From: Phallus indusiatus
Lineage: Eukaryota; Basidiomycota; Agaricomycetes; Phallales; Phallaceae
Length of the DNA stretch: 64,000 nt
NCBI GenBank assembly: GCA_027605045.1
Contig: JAQFWX010000001.1
Span: 1,922,001 to 1,986,000 of the forward strand
Reading direction: 5' to 3'
Shown here one piece after another: positions 46,493 through 57,157 of this stretch. Below the pieces are notes generated by a model that saw nothing but the letters and a program-made list of their open reading frames with translations, was not told the DNA's origin and made no database searches. Position 1 is the first letter of the stretch. Each line of letters opens with the position of its first letter. A program made the position numbers and the translations under genes.

Positions 46493-47820
46493 CTAGTTTT
46501 TCTTTTTGGAGAGTAAGTCCTTGGCATCATCGGTGACTGAAGTAGAAAATCGTCATAAATTTTTCGTCTCGAATTTAAGCCAGAACTTACCATTCAAAAG
46601 TAGTGTGGATGAATCCAACATAACTTTATTCGAGCTTTGGGATAACTGATCCGCAATCTCCCGTGCCGCCTCTAAACGACGAAGCTCAAGGAAACCTTTG
46701 TTAGACCTAACTGCCTCTCCAATCAGCTCCGCGGATTGAGCTTCTCCTTCAGCGCGAACGATGATTGACTAAAAACACATGAAAAGAAGTTAGACATGTC
46801 AGGGCACATCTACAAGCGACGAAAACAGTCTTACAGCTTTTTCTTGAATGGCCTGATCAACCAAGAAAGCGGCTCGTAAAGCACTTTGTTGTGCAATCTA
46901 GGAATTTATGTTGTTAAACGTCACAGAAATGAGGTTGGATATTCAACAAACCTGTTTTGCTTCAACGGCATGAGTAAATTCAGGCGAGAAGGTTAGATGG
47001 GTTATTGAAACATCATCAAGGACAATATTGAATCGTGTTGCACGTTGTGTCAAATTTTCGCGAACAAGTCTTGAAACCTAAAATGAACTCAAAACCCTTT
47101 CTCAAGCAGCAATCGGGGTAATAGTCACCATTTCACGCTGGGTTATGAGTTGACTTGCGTTGAATTGTGCAACAACGCTTTTAAGGACTTCGTTGACAAT
47201 GGACGGTAATATTCTCTCATCGTAATCTTGTCCAAGTTGGCGGAATATTGTAGGAAGGGAAGGAATATTTGGCCTTGACAAAACACGGCAAGTAATATTG
47301 ACCATTTGTAAATCTAGCGGGAAGCCGAGCTGATTAAAAAACGGAACGCAGCTGTCTGGAAGCTAGTTTAGCTCACCTTTAGTACCAGTTAGACTGGCAA
47401 TGCTACGTGGTTTGGCACGGATATCAAAGATAATAGGTTTTTCAAACCAAGGAATCTGCCCGTACGAAATGACGTCAAAAAAAACTTTAAACCATTGTGA
47501 GCACGAGACTTACCGCAAAATGTGTACCTTCGTTGAAAACCTGCGGGGACACACCATTGAGTCTTGTGTATTTGATAGCCCTATGACCACCATCGACTGA
47601 ACAAACAAAAGTTTTCTATTCATTCCTGCTTTAGCCTGGTATTGGTGAAAGGCATACCGTTGAACAGGGACGCGTTGAGAGTGATACCTCCGGCCACCAA
47701 AAGTACTAACAACCCAGAACCTGCAAAGAACCCTCTTGGAGATGGTCCACCTCCTGTCCCACGCCGTGCTTGGTTTTCCAGAGCAGCGACAAATCGTCGG
47801 AAATTTTCTTGGTTGCTCAT
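46493..47820 (-). CDS. PHB2: prohibitin-2, mitochondrial inner-membrane scaffold
   Basis: It starts at 47820 ([20 protein letters not shown]) and stops at 46493 (DLLSKKKN), with about seven introns. A Gly-rich N-terminal leader ([15 protein letters not shown]) precedes the membrane anchor [17 protein letters not shown]. The SPFH domain runs through [56 protein letters not shown] and [20 protein letters not shown]. The coiled-coil C-terminus has [20 protein letters not shown] and [19 protein letters not shown]. Prohibitin-2 alternates with prohibitin-1 in ring complexes that hold m-AAA proteases and stabilise new membrane proteins. The length of about 315 residues is normal. Confidence 0.96.
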
Positions 47821-48127
47821 CTTCAACGAAAAGCAACAAAAACAAACCGAGTTATGTAAGCGCCCGTTCTAGTTCGCTCCGGCATTTGCTTTCGTCATGG
47901 AATTCGCGGCGAATGCGAATGCGCTCATTAAATTCCGTCGTTGTCTCGTCAAAATCTAGATGAAATATCGCTGTGAAGGCTTCATTTTAATCCATAAAAT
48001 ATGATTTTTCCATTAAGGAATAATTTATTAGTGTCGTTATATCAGACTGCGAAATCGTAGCATAGTCAGGCCGCATCATACGAATGCAGCAACAGTTTTA
48101 AACACGACTCTAGAAACAATCGATTAC
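47821..48127. other. intergenic region upstream of PHB2
   Basis: 307 bp, upstream of PHB2 and downstream of RET2, both on the minus strand. No gene or strong motif seen. Confidence 0.5.
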
Positions 48128-50114
48128 TTAAATAACCTGGAAATCATCAACCGTCAAGGTTGCCTCCTGAGAGAACAAGACATCTTCGTTATTATCTGTC
48201 CGGGTCACTGTCGTAACCTGGAAATGGCAATATCAGAAAGACTTGGTCAGAAGCAATCAGATGGTGGTCTTATTACCTCTATCCCCAATAAGCTCGAAGC
48301 CCCAACAAAAGAAGTTTTGACAGGGAAAAATGCGTCGACTTCTTCACCTCCGACGCTAAATTCCATGCTACCAGATGTTTGGCCTGGTGTACCATCTTCA
48401 TCCGGCGAAGCAGAAACTCGCGGTATTGTCCACTCTAGAGAGTGTGAAGCAGCATTCAGAGACCACTGTCCCGGGTGTCCAGGAGTGATAGTAGGATATG
48501 ATCCTGACCTATAACACATATTAGAAGAGCTAATGTGAAGATAATAGACGCATAATTACGGTAGTGGTATATATATCGTGAGGTCATGCAATGTTAATTT
48601 GTTGTTCTCAAGCTCATATTCTATATTAACTTCACAAGTTCCATCTCCGCTTGGAGTTGGCCATACGTTAACTACTAAAAAGCAGTGAGAATGCGCGAAG
48701 TTCAAGTAAGGTACGTTGGCACATACTGGACAAAGGCAGAAGGCTTTCATCGCGACCGGAATACCGCCATTTAAGTACACTTAATGGTTGACCGACAGGG
48801 AAAGCTCGATTAGAATCTTTGAGGGCGATAATGCGCTCGTTCGCTTGAAGTTTGCCCACGTTGGGATGCTGCTTGAATACCAGATCATTAGCGGACGATG
48901 TTGGGGAAGAAAGTCCTAGTTTGATGCGCGCGAGCTGTGCATCAGATATATTCAAATTAAGATCTCCTTTAATCTCTAGGGTCTTTAGACCACCTTCGCG
49001 CAGCAAAATGAGTGTTAGTTGTTCCCGGATCTCAATATGCACGCTAAAAATGATATTAGTCTAGACGTCGGGTAAAGGACTAGTTTTGAGAATTCACTTA
49101 CCTTTCGTGCACAACTAAAGGAAGATTGGGGATTTTCTCGGAAGTTGGCATTTGGATGCTAGCTGAAGGTAGAGGAGGGGTGATCAGTTCTTCGGCCTCA
49201 TCGCCCATTATATTCGCAAGGTCGACGCCAGTCTTCTTTTTACTGCCCAGCTTCATTCCAGAGCCTTTGAAAGCAGGGGGACGAAGGGTAGATGGAGCAG
49301 GGCTCTCGTTGCGCGAAATGCTTGGAGGTGTTGAAGCTTCGAAACGGGGAACAGGGGTGTATCCTCCGCCGGACAAGAATGACGGTGATGACAAGCCTCC
49401 ACCGCTGGCGGCTCGTTTTTGTTGTTCGCGACGCTGCATTTCCAACTGCTTTGCACGTCGCTTGAGTTCTTCTTTGGCTTCAGCTTCTTTGTTCTGAAAG
49501 TTGGGAGGTAAAAACCAGATAGTGCACTTGCAGAAGTATGGCAACGTACCCTAGCAATGATTTCTTGTATCTTTTCTTCATGACTTTCCATTTCCAAATT
49601 ATTCTTGACCTGCATCAAATTGATTTGTTCTCTCCAACCCAGGCTCACAATCTCGTCGAAAGCTCCGAGAAGCTCAAAAGCTTGACGAGAGATTTCGCGC
49701 TCGTCTGCTGAGCGACAGAGGTCTGATACAACCCTTGAGAAGAGGTGTAAAGTGTCGATATCTTGAAGGATGTTGGAGGACTTGGTTGTGATTAAAAGTA
49801 TATAGAGTTCTTCCAAGGTTGGTATACATAGCGGACGTCCACGGTCTCGACCGACGTATGTTGGGAATTCGTGGGGATTAATTTTGGAAATGACGCTAGA
49901 AGAGAATCTATCCTAGATTTAGGAATTTCTAAGAACTGACGAGAAATAATCGCTGTATGCTTAAACTTGAGAACGGATAGAACTGGTAAAGATGAGAGCG
50001 AGCGAGAATGACCCACGTTTTCCGGACTTGGTAACGATGGAAGCAGCCAGAACAACCTTTTATCCAGTTGTTAATAATATTCAATATCTGAGTCAAATCA
50101 TGCAAACACACCAT
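48128..50114 (-). CDS. RET2: coatomer subunit delta (delta-COP) of COPI vesicles
   Basis: The first coding exon is just ATG (50114..50112). The intron runs from GTGTGT to AAAAG, and exon 2 continues VVLAASIVTKSGK; a second short intron joins to PIISRQFLEIPKSRIDS. The N-terminal longin domain has LLASFPKLIPTNSQHTSVE, VRYVYQPLEELYILLITTK and ILQDIDTLHLFSRVVSDLC. A charged helix (EAEAKEELKRRAKQLEMQR) and a Gly/Ser/Pro linker follow. The C-terminal mu-homology domain contains REQLTLILLREGGLKTLEI, KGDLNLNISD, QHPNVGK and ends TLTVDDFQVI, stop at 48128. Delta-COP pairs with beta-COP in the F-subcomplex. Size of about 540 residues is usual. The genes for two F-subcomplex members lie within 40 kb. 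Confidence 0.95.
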
Positions 50115-50561
50115 TTTGAGCTCGTCTTCAATAAAATATACGTGCCAGCTCGAAAGGATGTCGTGTTACACGAGCGTGCGACTATATTGTGACACGTGTC
50201 ACATTCGTTTTGACTTTGAAGTTTTCGCCGAGCAGTGTCAAACTAACATAAGTATAGAGATATGTCGTCGAGGCATGTATCGTCTGAGTATTTGTATTTA
50301 TGGCGTTACTACAGAATGATATCCCATCCCCAATTTTCACCACCTTAAGTTCATGGTTACATATTGCCCATCACGCATTGAGTTCCCTTCCTCTCTTTAC
50401 TTCATCGAAGTAAACATTCATGTTCGAGAGCTCATGCTTTACGTGTTTAACGTATTTGCATACATTGTCTTCTGAATACTTCTGTGTTCGTTGGCGCAAA
50501 TCCTCTCAGTCATGGCAGCCGTGCCGAGAGAAAGTCTGGCGCTAGGCTTGAATTTGAAAGT
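50115..50561. promoter_or_regulatory. divergent intergenic region, RET2 / cyclodeaminase-like gene
   Basis: 447 bp between opposite start codons. It contains a TGACACGTGTCA-like palindrome at 50191-50201 (GACACGTGTC), a CACGTG-type site. No exon supported. Confidence 0.45.
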
Positions 50562-51685
50562 ATGCCACGACCAATATGCATTCTTTCTGCAAACGACGTA
50601 CAGGACATCACCTCGCAATTAGCAGTGGATGTGATTCTTGACGCAGTTTTTGACGCATTACGCGCCGCTACGACTCTGGATGACGATAACAAGTCGGCGT
50701 TGGCGAAGGTGGTGATGCCTCATCGGACGAGCATCGAGAGCAACCATCACACTACATTGTTCATGCCATCAAGATTGAAGGACTGCATGGTTGTCAAAGT
50801 CGTTTCCGTTCCAAAAGGGGGTGATCGTGGGGGCGGAGGCGGAGGGATACCTGCTACTACGCTGGTGATGGACGAGAACAGTGGCGTGGTGGATGTGGTT
50901 GTCAATGCCCGCAGCCTGACTGCTTTGAGGACTGCTGCTGGTGAGTAAGAAAAGGCCTAAAAAGCGAGGGTGCGACAATCGATGTCCATGACTCGAGACT
51001 GACGCTCCGATGGATAGCATCGGTGATCGCCACGAAACTCTTGCTGGGATCAGCGTCCACGGCTAGATTAGTGTTATTTGGAGCAGGAGCGCAGATACAT
51101 GCACATGCCAGATTACTAATTGCTTCGTTCCCCACCATCGAGTATTGCACGGTCATCAATAGATCAGACAATACGCGTCTTCATACGCTCCTTGATCATT
51201 TCCGGGCTGAATTCTCAAATATCGACGTCGTTGGGCTGTCTGGGTCCCAGACACCAGACATCGAAAAAGCAGTAAGAGAGGCTGATATTATTGTGACCGC
51301 CACATCGTCGACTGTCCCTCTCTTTCCCTCTGCTTGGGTTAAACCTGGGGCACATCTGAATCTGGTCGGTTCGTTCACCCCGTCAATGAAAGAGGTAGAC
51401 GATGACCTCATCCGTCGCTCCAAAGTCGTGCTCGTTGATTCTCGTGCCGCGTGCGCTCGTGAAGCCGGCGAGCTAATCAGCGCGAATTTAGACTTCGAAA
51501 ATAATTGTCTCGAATTGGGAGAATGCTCGTGGAATAGTCGTGCTAAGCTAAATCTCGAGGGTAGGAATGGAGATGTCACCGTGTACAAGAGTGTTGGTGT
51601 GTCGGTGATGGATGCAGCGATCACTAACCTTGTAGTCGACACTGCCAAAGAACGAGGAATAGGTGTACATATCCCGTTCGATTAA
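50562..51685 (+). CDS. ornithine cyclodeaminase / mu-crystallin family NAD(P)-binding protein
   Basis: Two exons (50562..50940, 51018..51685) give 348 residues starting MPRPICILSANDVQDI. The substrate half includes VVMPHRT, HHTTLFMPSR, MVVKVVSVPK and TTLVMDENSGVVDVVV. The Rossmann fold is opened by LVLFGAGAQIHAHARLL (GxGxQ, with the A-R-L helix typical of the family), then IVTATSSTVPLFPSAWVKPG and HLNLVGSFTPSMKEVDDDL. Late blocks are VVLVDSRAACAREAGEL and VTVYKSVGVSVMDAAITNLV. Family enzymes include ornithine cyclodeaminase, alanine dehydrogenase and ketimine reductases; the substrate cannot be fixed from sequence. A Gly run (GGDRGGGGGG) forms an unusual loop near residue 90. Confidence 0.88.
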
Positions 51686-52169
51686 TATCCTTTTTCCTAC
51701 TGCCAGATGACTGACAGAGTCTAACTAAGAGAAAACCAGATGTACGCTCATGTTACCGGAGAGGAAACGGGAGGTATGCTCATATAAGCTCAGTATTGTT
51801 ATTAACATGAATTCGAACGTATGCGTAGCTTCTAAGCACCAATCATGAATTATTCAATCAGTCAGTGTGGTTGTACATTGTAAATGTGGTTCAACGAATC
51901 ATCCATCTTCAAACACCTTTGTATGATTACGCACAGTTACAATTGCCCCTACCGTATGGATTCTATAGTTTATAGAGTGAACACTCACACTTAACACGCA
52001 ACTCCCACCGATGCATCGACGCCATTCAATTTCCAAGAAAAAACGTGCAAAATCTATTTAAAATTTACCACTTCGACCTTCAAACTTCAAAAACCAAGAT
52101 TATCTCCCTCCATCCCCATTTCTCCAAACTCTCAGACTCTACCACCTGCAATATTCGTGATTTGTCCAG
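51686..52169. other. convergent intergenic region
   Basis: 484 bp between the 3' ends of the cyclodeaminase-like and sugar-transporter genes. Nothing recognisable beyond presumed 3' UTRs. Confidence 0.55.
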
Positions 52170-55008
52170 TTATGCTACGATAGTGGAAGTATAGGTGGTC
52201 TCAGGAGATGCATCCGATATGGCCTTGATCTTCTCTTCGCCATCGAAAACGCTACGATTTGACAATATTATTGCGTGACCTCTCATTAGAATAGAGAAAT
52301 TTGAACTCACGCCGCGGTTTCTTCGAGCGTACGCTAGTAAGAATTATAGATTTGCTCAGTTTCGTTTCAAAGAAAATGCAATAGTAAACATACCCCTTTC
52401 GTCTAAATTCATGTGAGATATATATCTTTATAAAAGAGCGTAAATATATCACTTACCTCAACAACAAAAAGTAAGACGAAAATAAGCTCAAAGACTAGCC
52501 AACAACAAAAAACAATATAATACTTCCACTGCAACCTAATTTAAATTAATAAGATCGCGTATAAAATATGAAATGCCATTATACTTTTCAAGAGCAATGG
52601 GATTAACGTATTGATTGAACACAAACGAAGCCGAGATTGCAAAGTAATATATCGTCAGACCCTTGGCTCGGAGAGCGTAGGGCATAATTTCGACGGTATA
52701 CCTGATCAATCTGTCATTATATGTAAATTGAAAATGAGTTTAAATTGACTGACGCTCCGACCAGAGGCGAATAGGCAATCTGAAGATATAAGCTCGTGAA
52801 ATGAAGAATCCATATAAGCACCCACATCATAGGCAGCGTAGAAAATGACTGGAAAGTACATGAATCACCAATTAGGGGAAAACGATGCAAAAAACATACA
52901 TATGAAGGCGATTACGGCGTGAGCCAATGCTTTCTCTCCATGTTGTGCATATAGAGAAGAAAAAACAGTTTGTAAGGTAAACGTAACCAACATTCCTTGA
53001 TACCTGCTTAGAATTTCCGATAGACGTGAATTGGAGCTACACACCAACAGTCGAAGCTATGAACAAAGTACGCCTTCCGATGCGATCACACAGACATGCC
53101 GCCCCAACGGCCATGAGAACGTTTTCAATGGAGAGAAGGGCATTGACGAGTAGTTGCGTGAACGAGTCCGTGACTGTTGGAGATCGGCGTGTGTTGATTG
53201 ATAAAACAAGAGTGATACATACTTCCTATCGTATCAAAAACCGGGCTAAGGTCTGAACCGATTTGTCAGTTTCAAATTGAACGCGGGTTCCAGGTAAACT
53301 TACAATAAGCTACTAACCCATTTCCGCTCCACTAAAATAATGGAATTAGCATAAGCAATTGGTGTTTTTGACAGAAACAGCATACTTGACTGAAGAATGC
53401 AAGTGCGATCACCACCATTAATCGACGTCTATTCCCAGCAGTGGCTAAAAAGTCCCTCCATCCAACCGATTGGTCTAATTTAATTGCCGTCTTGATTTCT
53501 CTAAATTCGTATTGTACTAGTGGATCTTGTCTAAGGCCAGATTGAATCAGTAAATTAAAATAGACGGCTGGTCAGATTAAACTCACTCGTCTCCATCAGC
53601 GTGGTAGTGTGCTAGAATTTTCAAGGCTTCACTTTCCCTTTTTAAAGGTTTAGCATGAGCGCATACATTGTACAGTCATAGTCAACTAACCTTCCTTTAT
53701 TGATGAGCCACCTTGGACTCTCGGGACCCCAAAACACAAAAACGATTTGGAACAGCGCCGGAAGAGCTTGAACAGCAGAAGGAACTCGCCACGCCCAAGA
53801 GTTAGGAATACGAAATGACCCAAACGTCTTTAATGAAAATATCAGTATTTGACTACTTTTCAGAGTTTAGACTTTACCGTCCAAGCAGCCCTGCGAGAAG
53901 GAAGGGATATCAGCGAAAACGCTTTGCTCACGAGAGAATCCACTTACAACACCGCGCCACCTTGCCTATGTAAAGTTAAAATGTCAGATGCCTGTATGTT
54001 TACATATCTACAGACTGCTCACCAAAGAGCGCTGAACATGGAGGTTAGCGTGGCACGCTGAGTAGGATAGGCAATTTCGGTAATTAACATCTGAATTCAG
54101 TGAATGAGCACGACGATCTTCTTATAGGCTACTATTATTTCATTTACCGGAGATGCGTTTGTAGCAAAAGCGGAACCACATCCGACTAATTGGTGCGTAA
54201 GTGGCACATCGTCACAAAATTATGGAATACATATAACGTACTCAGGAATCTACATATATGCGGTTAGCATACAAGGTCTTTTTTGGAAAAGAGTATTCTG
54301 AGCAATTAAATACCTTGCTGCGATGAAAACGCCGACTGTATGACTTGAGGTTTGAATGATGGCCCCGATGATCATGATGCAAGCCCCAACGAATATAGTG
54401 AAACGGCGGCCCATGCCATCGGCTAGATAAGGAAGTATCGGCAGAACAGCTATTCCACCAACACGCTGTATAATTGCCAAAAGAGCCAGCTATGCAAAGC
54501 ATCGTCAACATATATTATCAAAAAGAGGTTGGAATTAAATCCGCTCACACGGCTCCCACGAGGAAAGTTGAAAGATTGTTCCCATTGATTCAACGATTGC
54601 AGGCCATCTTTATACGTGAAACGTTTTGCGACTGTAAAAACGGTAAACACTGAAAGACGCACTCATCATACTTCCTAATTAGAGATGGTGAGACAGAAGT
54701 GAGAAAACCAGAGTACGGCGCTTCAAAGATGACTTTACCATCATAACCATCCGCAAAATTGGCCAACAGGCTGAAACGCAACGTCATGTACGATAAGGCT
54801 AAAAATTAATTTACTGTACTCACAGAACGGAAATGTACAAGTTTAACAACACCCGACGCTTGTTCATGTACCAGGGCTGTTTGTCAACAGCTTTGAGAAC
54901 AGACCAGTAAGTCGGATGCTCCTTCGTAAAACTCTTCTCTGGATCGAGTCCAGATTTTTCATTTCTCTCAAACTCGATAGTAGTTTTCTTGGTGATCGGG
55001 GACGACAT
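52170..55008 (-). CDS. MFS sugar transporter (lactose permease/hexose transporter type)
   Basis: A heavily interrupted gene starts at 55008 (MSSPITKKTTIEFERNEKSG) and stops at 52170 (TTYTSTIVA). Twelve helices are expected. Recognisable parts are VLLNLYISVL, a FADGYDG-like segment of helix 1, NGLQSLNQWEQSFNFP, LADGMGRRFTIFVGACIMII (the MFS motif-A GRR), IQTSSHTVGVFIAARYL, PTQRATLTSMFSALW, SWAWRVPSAVQALPA, WGPESPRWLINKGR (the PESPR sugar-porter motif), and QWSGNGLVAYYLS. The PESPRWL and GRR motifs place it in the sugar porter family; the QWSGN/YYL combination is typical of fungal Lac12-like members. It probably sits in the plasma membrane. The N-terminal cytosolic part is about 45 residues. 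Exact exon borders were not all resolved. Confidence 0.87.
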
Positions 55009-55410
55009 TGCCAGCAAAGACAGCTCTGCTGTAACGACAAATTCAGGCTCGACCGTTCGAAAACGTCTCTCACTGAGAAAGAGGAAAGCCTCGGTTAATG
55101 AAAACAATACAACTTGTAGAGTATAAATGAGTTACCGTGACAGCAACGTGAGATATCGAAGTTGCGGGGAACAAGGGAAACAAGTTGGGGCTCTTATGTG
55201 GATATGCCAGATGACAAAGTATGGTTTAGTAAGCAAATATTACGGAACGGTCATAACCGCGACGACAGCTGCTGAGTGAGCGCATCAGCATTCCGGACTT
55301 GACACAGCCTTGCAACGGTCTATGAATATCACATGATATCAATTCTTTCAATATAGAATCACCCGGTTCATTGCGCACGCCGACCTTCTCTCTTTCTGCA
55401 AACACAATCC
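55009..55410. promoter_or_regulatory. divergent intergenic region, sugar transporter / thioesterase
   Basis: 402 bp between opposite start codons; no supported exon and no clear TATA box. Confidence 0.4.
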
Positions 55411-56845
55411 ATGTCAGAACACATAGACCAGGACGAACACCCTTTGATTTCTGCCAATCTCGAGGTCGAACAACTCGACGTTACGTTATATCGAAGCAAG
55501 TCTCTTTTCATCCCCGAAAATGCTCGCGGTGTCTTCGGCGGTCAAGTCATCTCCCAAGCACTCGTCTCGGCAACCAAAACCGTTGATCCAGCTTACACGG
55601 TGCACGTAAGTCTTTTTCACCGACTTTCTTCTTCTTCTTTTCTTATCGTTAAAACTCCGCGCAGTCGTTACATGTACGTTAACTTGGAAGTTACTCGAGT
55701 TCTCACTCTTGTTGTAACATTTTCTTTCCGGTCCGAATCTAGTGCTACTTCCTCCTCAGCGCTTCCGCATCTATTCCCTTGATCTATTTCGTCGAGAAAG
55801 TCCGCCATGGACGAACGTACACCACCCGCTCTGTCAAAGCTTCCCAATCCGGAAAATTAGTTTTCATAATGATCTGCTCATTTCAGAAACCAGAGCCTCG
55901 TCAGCTCTCCCTTCAAGTTCCAATGCCAGATGTTCCCAACCCAGATGTTTTGGTGCCTGACGAGACGCGCTTCCACGAGGCCAGTGTCAATGAGAAGGAT
56001 CCAAAATTACGAGATATACTCATAAATTACAGAAACGTGCGTATTTCGAAATTCGAAACCGGAAAAATATGATTTCATCATTCCTTCAGGCTCGGAGACG
56101 TTCACCAATTGAGATACGAGCAGCAGGAGAAAAACTAAGTGACGACGGAGTTTATACCCGCATGTGGTGGATGCGAGTATGTCTCGTCAATTCCTAATCA
56201 ACACCTCAGATGGTAATTTTTTTCTTTTGTTAGGTCAGAGGTTCACGAGGAATGCCTGACAAGTTTGAGCAGTCCTTCCAAAAAGTATGAATATTTTACA
56301 CAACGGCTCCCTCTCTTATTCACTTTTTTCCACTAACTAGTGTATTCTGGCTTACATATCAGACTTAAATTTGTATGTTTTCAATACCATACTGTTAGCA
56401 TGTCAGCATACTTATTTCTTCTTTCTTCAGCGTGAGCACCGTCGCCCGCACACTAGGGCTTACTCGAACCGGTCCACGACGACAAACCATGGGAAGCTCT
56501 CTTGACCATAGCATTTTTTATTACAGTGATGATATTGATTGTGCAGATTGGATACTCTATGTCGTATGTCTTCGTTTCACTACTAGTATTCAAAAGGTTT
56601 AAAAATAAATCCTTAGATGACCTCACCTGTGGCGAATAGTGGTCGAGGGGTTGTCATTGGCCATGTAAATTATTCTCATTCAAGTTCTAGATCCATAATT
56701 TATGTACTGACCCTTTACTCAGCTATATGCCCAAGGAGGCAAACTCATTGCTGTCACGACGCAAGAAGGACTCGCTCGTATCGATCCTAAACTCTATGAC
56801 GAGGCGTCGCAAGAACAAGAAGAATTTCTAAAAGCTCGACTGTAG
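55411..56845 (+). CDS. TES1: peroxisomal acyl-CoA thioesterase (TesB/ACOT8 type)
   Basis: A multi-exon gene starts at 55411 (MSEHIDQDEHPLISANLEV). The double hot-dog fold is marked by ARGVFGGQVISQALVSATK, then after an intron CYFLLSASASIPLIYFVEK, VRHGRTYTTRSVKASQSGK and IMICSFQKPE. The second half has RMWWMRVRGSRG, CILAYISDLNL, ARTLGL and the conserved SLDHSIFYYSDDIDCADWIL, followed by NSGRGVVIGHLYAQGGKLIA and TQEGLARI. In ACOT8/TesB the catalytic Asp-Ser/Thr-Gln triad lies in these segments (D in SLDHS, Q in YAQGG). The protein ends KARL; ARL fits the PTS1 consensus for import into peroxisomes, where it would hydrolyse acyl-CoAs from beta-oxidation. Length is close to 340 residues. Confidence 0.92.
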
Positions 56846-57157
56846 TCACAGAAAGCTTCATTATTGGGCTGCCTAGACTATCACAGCCGTCAATCAAATC
56901 CTTCATCTGGTTCTCATCGCATACAAGTGGATAATATGGTTTTATACACATGGAAATGAAGAAAATAGACTATGTGTTCGTTCTACTACATCGGAAAAAC
57001 TAGCCCTCGATAATACAACTAGATACCAGTACACAAAACTGTTCGAAGATGCATGCAGTCATAAATAGATGGTATATATATATGTATGAATTGTCCCCCA
57101 AAAGCATGACGATAAACGAAAAAAGTAAACTAGACCAGAACCCCGAGCATCGATCAA
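56846..57157. other. convergent 3' region
   Basis: 312 bp between the convergent thioesterase and Rictor genes; no other feature seen. Confidence 0.55.
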
